NCBI RefSeq assembly: GCF_042650605.1
Contig: NZ_JBHSBN010000020.1
Coordinates: 1-64,000, forward strand
Direction: 5' to 3'
DNA: 64,000 bases
DNA from: Micromonospora_J zhanjiangensis
Lineage (GTDB): Bacteria; Actinomycetota; Actinomycetes; Mycobacteriales; Micromonosporaceae
Below the pieces are notes generated by a model that saw nothing but the letters and a program-made list of their open reading frames with translations, was not told the origin of the DNA and made no database searches. Both the position numbers and the translations under genes were made by a program. Numbering within the stretch: position 1 is the stretch's first letter; each line of letters opens with the position of its first letter. Below are positions 41,576 through 50,225 of this stretch, piece after piece.

Positions 41576-42367
41576 TCACCGCCGGGCGATCTCCCGCTGC
41601 CAGTCCTGGTCGATCCGGCTGGCCCACTCGGGTCGCACCTCCGGGCTGGCGTGGACCGTCGGTTCCGCGAACGACAACGCCCAGCGCGGCGCCAGCACCG
41701 TCGAGAACGCCAGATTCTCCTCCCGGGTGAGCCGGTCCAGGGCGATCGCCGGATAGGCCCCCCACACCTCCCGTTTCGCCTTCGCCAACTGCTGGTCGAA
41801 CGACAGGGCCTCGTTCAACACCACCATGGCCGCCGCCGCGTGCTTGGCGTTGTACGGGATGCCGAGGTGGTCGAGGCTGCCGATGGTCCCCTCGCGGAGC
41901 GCGGCGGTACGGGTGGAGACCGGGAAACGCCCGCTCTCCAGCTTGTTGTTCGGCATCAGGTCGGGGTAGCCGCACCGCCACAGCTCGTCCCGCCGGCCGG
42001 CGGCGAACGCATCCCCGCTCAGCCGCACCAGATCGACCGCGCCGTCGGCGTCGCGGCCGGCGCGCCGCTCGGCGCGGGCCCGGTCGACCGCCGCCGGCGC
42101 GTCGACGCCCGGCACCCGGACGATCCGGACGCCGTACCGGGCGACCGCGGGGGCGAGATGCTGGTCCACGTACGCCTCGGCCGTCGCCGAGCCGTCGCCC
42201 AGGTAGAGGTTCACGGTCTGGCCACCGGCCTCGGCGAGCACCTCGTCCCAGCTGCCGAACGCCCGTACCGGGGCGGCCCTGTCACCCGGTTCGCCGCAGC
42301 CGGTGGTCGCCACGACCAGCCCGACGGCTCCCGCCGCGACGAGCCGCCGGATGCCCCGCCCGGTCAC
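41576..42367 (-). CDS. Extracellular solute-binding lipoprotein, YnjB-like, apparently internally shortened
   Basis: 263 residues. The signal peptide ends in a lipobox (ATTGC). The N-terminal part (VNLYLGDGSATAEAYVDQHLAPAVARYGVRI, GAVDLVRLSGDAFAAGR) and C-terminal part (EGTIGSLDHLGIPYNAKHAAAAMVVLNEALS; EVWGAYPAIALDRL) both match YnjB-type ABC binding proteins. Those are about 380-390 residues, so some 120-140 central residues, including much of the ligand-binding lobe, appear deleted in frame. No permease or ATPase gene is adjacent. Start GTG 42367. Probably a non-functional or repurposed receptor. Confidence 0.72.
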   Translation of the reverse strand: MTGRGIRRLVAAGAVGLVVATTGCGEPGDRAAPVRAFGSWDEVLAEAGGQTVNLYLGDGSATAEAYVDQHLAPAVARYGVRIVRVPGVDAPAAVDRARAERRAGRDADGAVDLVRLSGDAFAAGRRDELWRCGYPDLMPNNKLESGRFPVSTRTAALREGTIGSLDHLGIPYNAKHAAAAMVVLNEALSFDQQLAKAKREVWGAYPAIALDRLTREENLAFSTVLAPRWALSFAEPTVHASPEVRPEWASRIDQDWQREIARR

Positions 42368-42655
42368 GCGCGCCCGCCGGCTCCGCCACGCGCCGGCGGC
42401 ACGAGGGCGATCCGCCGCCGCAGCCGGACCACGGCCGGGTGGTCCGGACGGTTACTGACAACGGTCCGTCCGGTTGTGGATCTCGACTACGTGGCAGATG
42501 GTGACCGCCCATTGCGGTGAGCACCATGGCAAACGACGACATGTCCGCCGTACCCGGACGCCGGGGAAGACACGGTCCGGCCACAGTGGTCGATGACGGC
42601 ACGGGTCGATGTCCCGACCGGACACCCGCCGGTGTCGTGGCCCGTCCGGCGTCGC
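42368..42655. other. Intergenic region, nothing recognised
   Basis: 288 bp between two minus-strand genes. Short frames here have no protein-like pattern. Confidence 0.4.
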
Positions 42656-43090
42656 TCAGTCCGTCGCGAACAGCCGGGACTCGTCGCGGAACGCCTTGAA
42701 CTCCAACGCGTTGCCGGCCGGGTCACGCAGGAACATGGTCCACTGCTCGCCCGGTTCCCCGGCGAACCGCAGGTACGGCTCGACGACGAACGGCACCCCG
42801 GCGGTCCGGATCCGCTCGGCCAGCGCGTGGAAGTCCTCGATCGACAGCACCAGTCCGAAGTGCGGTACGGGTACCTGGTGGCCGTCGACCGGGTTGCGCC
42901 CGGCGTCCGCCGACCCGGCCCCGGGGACCAGGTGGGTCACCAGTTGGTGGCCGTGGAAGTCCCAGTCCACCCAGTGCGCGGCCGACCGCCCCTCGGGCAG
43001 GCCCAGCACGCCGCCGTAGAAGGTGCGGCCGGCCGCCAGGTCGTCGACGGGAACGGCCAGGTGGAACGCGGGACGGCGGGACTCGGTCAT
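42656..43090 (-). CDS. VOC-family (glyoxalase/dioxygenase-like) protein
   Basis: 144 residues, one VOC domain with two beta-alpha-beta-beta-beta modules: FHLAVPVDDLAAGRTFYGGVLGLPEG (with the first metal-binding His), HFGLVLSIEDFHALAERIR (second His) and FLRDPAGNALEFKAF (Glu ligand). The intact metal triad suggests an active lyase or dioxygenase, but the substrate is unknown. ATG 43090. Confidence 0.87.
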   Translation of the reverse strand: MTESRRPAFHLAVPVDDLAAGRTFYGGVLGLPEGRSAAHWVDWDFHGHQLVTHLVPGAGSADAGRNPVDGHQVPVPHFGLVLSIEDFHALAERIRTAGVPFVVEPYLRFAGEPGEQWTMFLRDPAGNALEFKAFRDESRLFATD

Positions 43091-43135
43091 CGGATCGCTC
43101 CTCGATTCGGTGCTCCTCCCGCCCCCTGCGGTCGG

Positions 43136-43936
43136 TCAGCGGTGGGTCGACGCCCGGTGGATCCGGGTCGTCCGGGCCGGCGGCCCGTCCAGGCCGGCCG
43201 GGTCGGCGGCCGGGTCCACCCCGCCCGCGGCGATCCGGTCCAGGGTGGCCAACCCGCGGGCGTCCACCGTCCCGAAGATCGTGTAGTCGGGACGCAGCGC
43301 CGAATCTCCGTACACCAGGAAGAACTGGCTGCCGTTGGTGTCCGGTCCGGCGTTGGCCATCGCCAGCACGCCCCGGGCGTACAGCTTGCGGTCCGGCCGG
43401 ACCGGCGACGGCGGCAGGTCGGTCGGCAACTCGTCCCGGTAGCGGTAGCCCGGCCCGCCCTCACCGGTGCCGGTCGGGTCGCCACACTGCAGGACCTGCA
43501 GGGTCGGGTACGTGGTGAGCCGGTGACAGACGGTCCGGTCGTAGAACCGGTGCCGGACCAGGTGCAGGAAACTCTGCACCGTGCACGGCGCCTGGGCCCG
43601 GTCCAGGGTCAGCCCGATCCCGCCCTGGTTGGTACGCAGGTCGACCCGGACGGTGCCGCGGTCGGGCGTACGACGGGGGTCGGGCGGCAGCGGGACCGGT
43701 CGGGCCGCCGGCTCGTCCGGCGTCTGGGTGTACTGACAGGGACCGTGGGTGACCTTCGGCGGCCCGGCCGCCGGCGCGGCCGCCGCGGGCGCGGCACCGG
43801 CGACGGTCAGCGTGGCGGCGGTCAGCGCCGCCGCCCCGACACCGCCCAGTAGCCGCCACCGTCGCGCCGGGCCGACCGGGGCCCGCCGGGCCGGGTCGAC
43901 AGGGTTTCCGTGGTGACGCCGCTCGCTCAGCAACAC
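43136..43936 (-). CDS. Secreted cyclophilin-type peptidyl-prolyl isomerase
   Basis: 266 residues. The N-terminus has an Arg-rich segment and a hydrophobic signal (LLGGVGAAALTAATLTVAGAAPAAAA), so it is exported. The cyclophilin domain begins near residue 95 (GTVRVDLRTNQGGIGLTLD) and includes FYDRTVCHRLTTYPTLQVLQCGDPTGTG, LAMANAGPDTNGSQFFLVYGDS and YTIFGTVDARGLATLDRI. The active-site arginine is in CHRL. GTG 43936 has GGAAGGA upstream. It likely folds extracytoplasmic proteins. Confidence 0.9.
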   Translation of the reverse strand: MLLSERRHHGNPVDPARRAPVGPARRWRLLGGVGAAALTAATLTVAGAAPAAAAPAAGPPKVTHGPCQYTQTPDEPAARPVPLPPDPRRTPDRGTVRVDLRTNQGGIGLTLDRAQAPCTVQSFLHLVRHRFYDRTVCHRLTTYPTLQVLQCGDPTGTGEGGPGYRYRDELPTDLPPSPVRPDRKLYARGVLAMANAGPDTNGSQFFLVYGDSALRPDYTIFGTVDARGLATLDRIAAGGVDPAADPAGLDGPPARTTRIHRASTHR

Positions 43937-44087
43937 GTCCGTCCTTCCCGAGGCATCGTCGCACTCGAATAGACCTACCTCGCAGGGTCTAGTCGATCTC
44001 GGGGCGACCGTCAAGAGGCACCACTGGCGGGGCTCCGGCCGGCCCGCCCCCGTCTGCGGGCCCGCCGGAACCCCGCCGCCCGCCCCG

Positions 44088-44738
44088 TCAGGCCGTGGCC
44101 AGGACGGTCGGGTGTCGAGTGGGCGAGGCCGGCCGGTCCGCCGCCGCCCGGATCCGCTCCGGCAACCGTTCGCGCGCCGGGACGGCCAGCAGGGTGCACC
44201 CGCCCGCGCGCCGGGTGCTGACCGGCACGCCGAGCACCCGGGCGGACCGGACCAGGACCGCGGCGGTGTCCGGGTCGCTGACCCGGATGCCGAGAAAGTC
44301 CGGTCGGCACCGCCGGCCGGCCGCGAGCAGCGCCGCCCGCCAGGCCGCGGTCGCCAGCTCCACGCGTACGGTATGCCGGGGCGAACTGGATCCGACCGGC
44401 AGCCCGGCCAGCAACTCGTTCCGGCCGGCGCTCCAGGCGTGGTCGAACACCCCGCGCAGCGGTTCGGCCCGCTCCGCGGGCACCACCACCCGGTACAACC
44501 GGTGCTGCCGGTGCCCGCCCGCGGTCAGGTTCACCCGGGTCGCGGCGACCGTGCCGGCGGCGAGCAACTCGACCAGGCGGTCCGCCGGCCGGTCGTCGCT
44601 GAACTCGGCAAGCACCCCCGGCGGGCGGCTGACCGGACGCCGCAGCCTGGGATAACGGACCGCGGTGATGCTGGTGCAGCGCAGCAGGACGGCCGACTCG
44701 AACTGTGGGGCCAACGCGACCTGGGGGCCGGTGCTCAT
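44088..44738 (-). CDS. WhiA-like LAGLIDADG-fold protein without the helix-turn-helix domain (tentative)
   Basis: 216 residues, no strong match to a named family. Compared by eye with the sporulation regulator WhiA, it shares HRLYRVVV (WhiA RYVVRVV), ATAAWRAALLAAG (WhiA AAWRGAFLAHG) and SDPDTAAVLVRSARVLGVPVSTRRAGG followed by a short strand (WhiA GPEAALALVGAARRLxIAAKAREVRG). Those are the two halves of the homing-endonuclease-like domain. WhiA's C-terminal HTH is missing, as the protein ends in a short Pro/Thr tail. It may be a WhiA partner or decoy. ATG 44738. Confidence 0.45.
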   Translation of the reverse strand: MSTGPQVALAPQFESAVLLRCTSITAVRYPRLRRPVSRPPGVLAEFSDDRPADRLVELLAAGTVAATRVNLTAGGHRQHRLYRVVVPAERAEPLRGVFDHAWSAGRNELLAGLPVGSSSPRHTVRVELATAAWRAALLAAGRRCRPDFLGIRVSDPDTAAVLVRSARVLGVPVSTRRAGGCTLLAVPARERLPERIRAAADRPASPTRHPTVLATA

Positions 44739-44865
44739 GCGATGAATATGGCCGCTTCCACCCGAGGGGCCTATTGCTCCGGTCATCTCTTGAGGGAAAC
44801 TTGCGGCGGCCGACCGGCAGGCCGGTCCGCCACCGTCCGATCCGGACCCGAGGGGGGTGCCCGAG

Positions 44866-45783
44866 GTGCCACGCAGACGCTGGTCGGCGTGTCTACTGCT
44901 GGTCGCCGTGCTGGTGGCCGGATGTGAGCAGCCGGTCCCGCCCGGGCGGACGGTCCGGATCGCCACCGGCAGCCCCACCGCCGTCTACTACGCCATCGGC
45001 AACGCGTACGCCCGGATCCTCTCCGCCGAACTGCCCGGCACCAGCGCCGAGGCGCTGGTCACCGCGGCGTCCGCGGCCAACGTGGCGCTGGTCCGCGACG
45101 GTGGGGCCGAGGTGGGTTTCACCCAGGCCGACATCCTCAACGGACTCCCGCAGTCCTCGTCGATCTCGGCGATGGCCCGGGTCTACGACGATCATCTCCA
45201 CCTGGTGGTCGCCGCGCGGGGACGGATCCAACGGCTGGCCGACCTGCGCGGTCGCGCGGTCTCGGTGGGCGCACCGGGCTCGGGCACCGAGGTGACCACC
45301 GGCCGGCTGTTGGCCACCGCCGGGCTGACCGGCGCGCTCACCGAGTCCCGGCTGGGGCTGGACGACTCCGCCGCCGAACTGGCGGCCGGTCACATCGACG
45401 CGTTCTTCTTCTCCGGCGGGCTTCCGGTGGCGGCGGTGAACCAGTTGTCCAGGCGGACCCCGATCCGACTAATCGACCTCGGCGAGTGGGTCGGACCGCT
45501 GCGCAAGCGCTACGGGGACGTCTACGTCGCCCGGGACGTGCCGCGATCCGTCTACGGCCTGCCGGTGATCACCACGGTCGCGGTGCCCAACTATCTGATC
45601 GTCCGCAACGACCTGCCCCGCGGCCTGGTCTACGACCTGACCCGGCTGCTGATCGAGAAACGGGACCAACTCGGCCGGGCCCATCCGGCGGCGGAGCAGC
45701 TGAACGCCCGGTCGGCCATCACCACCGCCCCGCTGCCGCTGCATCCCGGCGCGATCGCGTACTACCGCGACGCGAAGCACTGA
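44866..45783 (+). CDS. TAXI-family solute-binding lipoprotein
   Basis: 305 residues. The signal ends in a lipobox (LVAGC, Cys near residue 20). The TAXI pattern is clear: VRIATGSPTAVYYAIGNAYARIL, ALVTAASAANVALVRDGGAEVGFTQADIL, GRAVSVGAPGSGTEVTTGRLLATAGL and IDAFFFSGGLP. TAXI receptors usually feed TRAP transporters with dicarboxylates or glutamate-like ligands, but no TRAP membrane genes are present. It is convergent with and only 6 bp from a sensor kinase gene, suggesting a sensory role. GTG 44866 is preferred over GTG 44857 for spacing to the GAGGGGGG site. Confidence 0.88.
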   Translation: MPRRRWSACLLLVAVLVAGCEQPVPPGRTVRIATGSPTAVYYAIGNAYARILSAELPGTSAEALVTAASAANVALVRDGGAEVGFTQADILNGLPQSSSISAMARVYDDHLHLVVAARGRIQRLADLRGRAVSVGAPGSGTEVTTGRLLATAGLTGALTESRLGLDDSAAELAAGHIDAFFFSGGLPVAAVNQLSRRTPIRLIDLGEWVGPLRKRYGDVYVARDVPRSVYGLPVITTVAVPNYLIVRNDLPRGLVYDLTRLLIEKRDQLGRAHPAAEQLNARSAITTAPLPLHPGAIAYYRDAKH

Positions 45784-45789
45784 ACCTCT

Positions 45790-47202
45790 TCACGCCGGTT
45801 CCCGGTCCGGCGGTACGGCGTCGACCTCGGTGCCGGCGGCGGGCAGCCAGATCCGCGCGTCCAACCCGTGCGGCCGGGCGGTTTCCAGCGTCAGCGTGCC
45901 GCCGGACGCGGTCACCAGGACCTCGACCAGCGGCAGTCCCAGGCCGGCGCCCTGCACGTTCTGGGTGTCGGGGGCGCGCCAGAACCGGTCGGTGGCATGC
46001 CGCAGCTGTTCCTCCGACATCCCGGGCCCGTCGTCGGTCACCCGCACGACCACGCCGTCGGCCACCGGTCGGACCACGACCCGTACCGTGTCGCCGGCGG
46101 TGCAGAACTTCAACGCGTTGTCGATCAGCGCGTCGAGCGCCTGGGACAGGCCGGTGGCGACCGCCCGTACCGGTCCGGTCTCGGCGGGCAGGTCGGCCGA
46201 CAGGGTGATCTCCCGCTGCTGCGCCAGCGGTTGCCAGGCGGCGAGCCGGGACTCGGCGATCCCCACCGGGTCGGTGCGCTCCAACCGGTGCGCGCCGTTC
46301 TCGGCCCGGGCCAGCGCCAGCAGCCCGTCGAGGATCCGGGCCAGCCAGTCGGTCTCGGCGAGGGCCGACTCCAGACCGGCCCGGCCGTCCTCGCCGGTGA
46401 TGTCCTGGCCCAGCTCCTCCACCCGCAGCCGAAGCGCGGTCAACGGGTTGCGGAGCTGGTGACTGGCGTGCGCGACGAACATCCGCTGCCGGTGCAGCGA
46501 GTCGGTGACGGTGTCGGCCATCTCGTTGAACGCCACGGTGAGCCGGCGCAGCTCCGGCGGTCCGAGTTGCCGCGGCACCCGGGCCGCGTGGTCGCCGGAG
46601 GCGATCCCGTGCGCGGCGGCGTCCAATTCGGTGACGGGCTTGAGCACCCACCGGCTCAGCGCCGTCGCCGCGACCGCGGAGGCCAGCATGGCGAGCAGCC
46701 CGACCCCGGCCAGGGCCGCCCACTTGGTGACCACTCCGGCGCGCACCTCGCCGCTGTCCGAGACAGTGGCCACCGCCCCGGTCACCTCTCCCCCGCCGCC
46801 CACCGGCACGGCCGCCACCAGCGGGACGTCCTGCCAGGGCCAGATCCCCGCCGGACTGGCGGACTGGTCGCCGGCCAGCGCGCGCCGGACGGCCGCGCCG
46901 AGGTCGCCCTCGATCCGCAGGTCGGTACGGCTGGTGGCGATGATGAGGTTGTCCTGATTGACGATCACCACGCCGATGTCGTACAGCTGGTCGTAGCGGC
47001 CGATCTCCAGGTCGATCGGGGACAGTTCGCCGGTGCGCAGGGCCGGCTCGGCCAGCGAGGCGAACCGGAACGCGTCGGCCAACCGGTCGGCGGCCAACCG
47101 CTGGGTGTCCCGGGTCACCAGGGTCATCCCCAACGGCACCTCCAGGGCCAGCAGGACGAGGCAGAGCAGCGCGAGGTAGGTGGCGGTCAGCCGGCCACGC
47201 AT
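45790..47202 (-). CDS. Two-component sensor histidine kinase
   Basis: 470 residues. TM1 (TATYLALLCLVLLALEVPLG) is followed by an extracellular domain of about 130 residues, TM2 (AALAGVGLLAMLASAVAATAL), HAMP (RWVLKPVTELDAAAHGIASGD), the HisKA H-box (FVAHASHQLRNPLTALRLRVEELG, phospho-His near residue 250) and HATPase_c (LDALIDNALKFC; DDGPGMSEEQL; GAGLGLPLVEVLV). ATG 47202 is 4 bp after the response regulator stop. It partners that regulator and may sense ligand via the neighbouring TAXI receptor (inference). Confidence 0.92.
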   Translation of the reverse strand: MRGRLTATYLALLCLVLLALEVPLGMTLVTRDTQRLAADRLADAFRFASLAEPALRTGELSPIDLEIGRYDQLYDIGVVIVNQDNLIIATSRTDLRIEGDLGAAVRRALAGDQSASPAGIWPWQDVPLVAAVPVGGGGEVTGAVATVSDSGEVRAGVVTKWAALAGVGLLAMLASAVAATALSRWVLKPVTELDAAAHGIASGDHAARVPRQLGPPELRRLTVAFNEMADTVTDSLHRQRMFVAHASHQLRNPLTALRLRVEELGQDITGEDGRAGLESALAETDWLARILDGLLALARAENGAHRLERTDPVGIAESRLAAWQPLAQQREITLSADLPAETGPVRAVATGLSQALDALIDNALKFCTAGDTVRVVVRPVADGVVVRVTDDGPGMSEEQLRHATDRFWRAPDTQNVQGAGLGLPLVEVLVTASGGTLTLETARPHGLDARIWLPAAGTEVDAVPPDREPA

Positions 47203-47206
47203 CGCC

Positions 47207-47863
47207 TCAGCCGGCCTTGAGCCGGTAGCCGACCCCACGGACGGTCTGCACCAGGTCGTCCGCGCCGAGCTTGCTGCGCAGCGACCCGATGTGCACCTCC
47301 AGGGTGTGACCGCCTCGCCAGGTGGTCTGCCAGACGTCCATCAGGATCCGGTCCCGCGGCACCGCCACCCCGGGTTGGCGGGCCAGCGAGAGCAGCACGT
47401 CGAACTCCTTGCGGGTCAGTGCCACGAGCCGGCCGTCGTAGTGGACCTCGCGCGCGGCGACGTCGATGGTCAGCGGGCCGAACGAGAGCACCGAACTGGG
47501 CGGCGCCACCCAGGTCGCCCGGCGCAGTACCGCCTCGATCCGGGCCTGCAACTCGGCCATCGAGAACGGCTTCACGACGTAGTCGTCGGCGCCGGTGCGC
47601 AGGCCGACCACCCGGTCGCGTTCCTCGCTGCGGGCGGTCAGCACGATGATGCCGATCCCCGGGCTCGCCGCCCGGAGCGTCCGGCACACCGTCAGCCCGT
47701 CGCCGTCGGGCAGGTTCAGGTCCAGCAGTACCAGGTCGACCGGGCCGGCGGCGAGCGCCGCGGCGACGGTCTCGACGTGCTCGACCAGGTAACCCCGTCG
47801 ACGCAGGCCGGCCGCCAGCGCACCCGCCACCCGGACGTCGTCCTCCACCAGCAGCAGCCGCAT
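47207..47863 (-). CDS. OmpR/PhoB-family response regulator
   Basis: 218 residues. The receiver domain has acidic pocket VEDD (7-10), phospho-acceptor Asp in LVLLDLNLPDGDG (about 49), IIVLTARS and YVVKPFS (Lys about 100). The C-terminal winged helix starts near 125 (LSFGPLTIDVAAREVHYDGRLVALTRKEFDVLLSLAR...RGVGYRLKAG). It is the cognate regulator of the downstream kinase. ATG 47863. One copy of the 92-bp inverted-repeat element lies about 70 bp upstream of this start and could affect its promoter. Confidence 0.94.
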   Translation of the reverse strand: MRLLLVEDDVRVAGALAAGLRRRGYLVEHVETVAAALAAGPVDLVLLDLNLPDGDGLTVCRTLRAASPGIGIIVLTARSEERDRVVGLRTGADDYVVKPFSMAELQARIEAVLRRATWVAPPSSVLSFGPLTIDVAAREVHYDGRLVALTRKEFDVLLSLARQPGVAVPRDRILMDVWQTTWRGGHTLEVHIGSLRSKLGADDLVQTVRGVGYRLKAG

Positions 47864-47935
47864 GGGATGATTCTGCCCGCCCGACGCGGAGTCCGTACGC
47901 CCGCCTCCGGCGCTCGGCCGGCGCGCGGCGACCAT

Positions 47936-48027
47936 TGAACCTTTTTCAACCTGAACCGCGCGGTGCGCAAGCCGCGTCTTCGACCTCGGCCGACGCCGGA
48001 GCGCAAGGGGAGGTTGAAAAAGGTTCA
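47936..48027 (-). repeat. 92-bp MITE-like inverted-repeat element, copy 2
   Basis: It has the same 17-bp terminal inverted repeats as the element at 19677-19768 and an identical 58-bp core in the opposite orientation (by comparing the two sequences base by base). It sits between the response regulator start and the end of the DEAD-box helicase gene. The immediate flanks ACCAT and TTGCGG are in the same orientation as at copy 1. Confidence 0.85.
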
Positions 48028-48085
48028 TTGCGGACGGTGGCCGGCCCACGCCGTCAGGTCCGGCCGGCGGGCCGGCGGCGGCCGG

Positions 48086-49771
48086 CTAGCGGTCCTGGTC
48101 GCGCTCGCGGCGGGCGGTGACCCGCTTGCCCTTGATGGTGGTCGCCCGCAGCGCCTCGACCACGTCGTTGACCGCCGAGTCCGGCACCTCGACCAGGGAG
48201 AACCGGTCCGCGATCTCGATCGCGCCGATCTGGCGCCCGCTCAGCCGGGACTCGTTGGCGATCGCACCCACCAGATCCTGCGGCCGGACCCCGACCCGGC
48301 GACCGACGCCGACGAAGATACGGGTCATCCCCTCGTCCCGGCCCCGGTACTCCCGCCGGTCGCGGCCGCCGGTGTGCTCCCGCCGGCCGCGTTCCGCCCG
48401 CTCCGCCCGGGGCACGAACTGCGGGATCTCCTCCTCGTCGTCCACCGCGCCGCCGGTGGCCTCGTGGGCCAGTTTCACGGCGGCCAGCGCCACGTCCATC
48501 ACGTCGTACTCGTCGGCCAGCGTCTCGACCACCACCCGGAACCGCTCGAAGTGGTCCTCGATCAGGCTCTCCTCCAGCGCGGCCCGGGTCAGCTCCAACC
48601 GCCGGGCGTGCAGGTCGGCGACGGTGGGGATCTTCTCCACCGTGATCCGCTGCCGGGTGACCCGCTCGATCGTCTTGAGCATCCGGTGCTCGCGCGGCTC
48701 GGCCAGGGTGATCGCGACCCCCTCCCGGCCGGCCCGACCGACCCGGCCGATCCGGTGCACGTACGACTCCGGCGCGGACGGCAGGTTGTAGTTGACCACG
48801 TGGGTGAGCTGCTCGATGTCCAGGCCGCGGGCGGCGACGTCGGTGGCCACCAGCAGGTCCGCCGTGCCGGTACGCAGCCGGCCCATCACCCGGTCGCGCT
48901 GCTCCTGGCTCATCCCGCCGTGCAGCGCCTCGGCGCGGTAACCCCGCCCGTTGAGCGTCTCGGTGAGCTGGTCGACCTCCTCCCGGGTCCGGCAGAAGAC
49001 GATCGCCGCGGTCGGCGCCTCGACGTCCAGGATCCGGCCCAGGGCCGCCGGCTTGTGTGCCCGGGCGACCAGGTACGCGCTCTGCCGTACCTTGGGGGCC
49101 TCGCCCGGTGCGGCCTGTTCCCGTTCGATCTGGATCCGGACCGGCTCGCGCAGGTGGCTACGGGCCATCGCGTCGATCCGGGGCGGCATGGTCGCCGAGA
49201 AGAGCACCGTCTGCCGTTCCTGGGGCGCCTCCTGCAGGATCGCGTCGATGTCCTCGGCGAAGCCCATGTCCAGCATCTCGTCGGCCTCGTCCAGCACCAC
49301 CGTGCGCAGCGAGCCCAGCCGGAGCGTGCCGCGGCTCAGGTGGTCCAGCGCCCGGCCGGGCGTGGCGATCACCACGTCCACGCCGCTGGCCAGGGCCCGC
49401 AACTGCCGGCCGATCGGCTGACCGCCGTAGATCGGCAGCACCCGGGTGCCGAGTTCCCGGCCGTACCGGTGGAACGCCTCGGAGACCTGCACCGCCAGCT
49501 CGCGGGTGGGCACCAGGACCAGCGCCGCCGGCTCGACGCCGCCGGTGTCCGCGCCGATCAGCTGCAGCACCGGCAGCGCGAACGCGGCCGTCTTGCCGGT
49601 GCCGGTGGCCGCCTGGCCGAGCAGGTCCCGCCCGGCCAGCAGCGGTGGGATGGACTCCCGCTGGATCGGGGTGGGCTCCTCGTAGCCGAGGCTGGTGAGC
49701 GTGTGCAGCAGCTCGGGGCGCAGCGTCAGGTCGGCGAAGCTGGCCGCCTCGTCGGTGTCGCTCTGGGTCAT
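48086..49771 (-). CDS. deaD: DEAD-box ATP-dependent RNA helicase (CsdA/DbpA type)
   Basis: 561 residues. It has the Q motif (FADLTLRPELLHTLTSLGYEEPTPIQ), motif I GQAATGTGKTAAFA (about 55), PTREL, TPGR, DEAD in VLDEADEMLDMGF (about 160), SAT, then helicase domain 2 with VATDVAARGLDIE and HRIGRVGRAGREG (motif VI). The C-terminus (from about 480) has a basic linker and a DbpA-type RNA-binding domain (IFVGVGRRVGVRPQDLVGAI). It remodels structured RNA in ribosome assembly, mRNA decay or cold adaptation. ATG 49771 has GAGGAG upstream. Confidence 0.95.
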   Translation of the reverse strand: MTQSDTDEAASFADLTLRPELLHTLTSLGYEEPTPIQRESIPPLLAGRDLLGQAATGTGKTAAFALPVLQLIGADTGGVEPAALVLVPTRELAVQVSEAFHRYGRELGTRVLPIYGGQPIGRQLRALASGVDVVIATPGRALDHLSRGTLRLGSLRTVVLDEADEMLDMGFAEDIDAILQEAPQERQTVLFSATMPPRIDAMARSHLREPVRIQIEREQAAPGEAPKVRQSAYLVARAHKPAALGRILDVEAPTAAIVFCRTREEVDQLTETLNGRGYRAEALHGGMSQEQRDRVMGRLRTGTADLLVATDVAARGLDIEQLTHVVNYNLPSAPESYVHRIGRVGRAGREGVAITLAEPREHRMLKTIERVTRQRITVEKIPTVADLHARRLELTRAALEESLIEDHFERFRVVVETLADEYDVMDVALAAVKLAHEATGGAVDDEEEIPQFVPRAERAERGRREHTGGRDRREYRGRDEGMTRIFVGVGRRVGVRPQDLVGAIANESRLSGRQIGAIEIADRFSLVEVPDSAVNDVVEALRATTIKGKRVTARRERDQDR

Positions 49772-49878
49772 GATCGCTGCTCCTCGCCCCGGGTCCGCGC
49801 GGCCCCGGTCCCACCATTCTCGACCCGGCCCGCCGGGCCGCTGGCAGGTGGGTCCGGTGCCGCCGCGCCGCCGCCGTG

Positions 49879-50205
49879 CTACGACGCCGGTGCGGCGGCC
49901 AACCGCCGGGACCGTTCCTGCGCGCCGATCAGGTCATCCGGCAATAAATCCGGCACCCCGGCGACGAACCGGCGCAGGGTCCGGACCCCGAACCCGAGGC
50001 CGGTGATCACCGCCAGCGCGATACCGAAGACCAGGTACGCGGCCACCGCGCGGGCCAGCCGGACGGCCAGGGTGGCCCGCAGCGGCAGGGTGATCCCGAA
50101 ACCGGCCGGGTCACCGGCGCGACCCGGATCGTGACACGAGGCATCACCCGCATGTCTCCCCCACGGACAGGCGGACGTGTCCTGTCCGGTGAAGGCTTCG
50201 GATGA
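49879..50205 (-). pseudogene. C-terminal fragment of an unidentified membrane protein
   Basis: An open frame without an early start codon ends at TAG 49879. Its last ~75 codons look protein-like: FGITLPLRATLAVRLARAVAAYLVFGIALAVITGLGFGVRTLRR has one transmembrane helix, followed by an acidic and then basic tail. The upstream ~35 codons look like noncoding DNA. I read it as the 3' remnant of a gene truncated near the junction with the mobile region at 50.2-52.4 kb. Confidence 0.4.
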
Positions 50206-50225
50206 TCAAGGCTGCGGCCTGTCTC

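Noticed and set aside
45783..45810. Sequence TGAACCTCTTCA resembling the end of the 92-bp element
   Set aside because: Two mismatches within a short stretch, no partner repeat and no core; probably chance.
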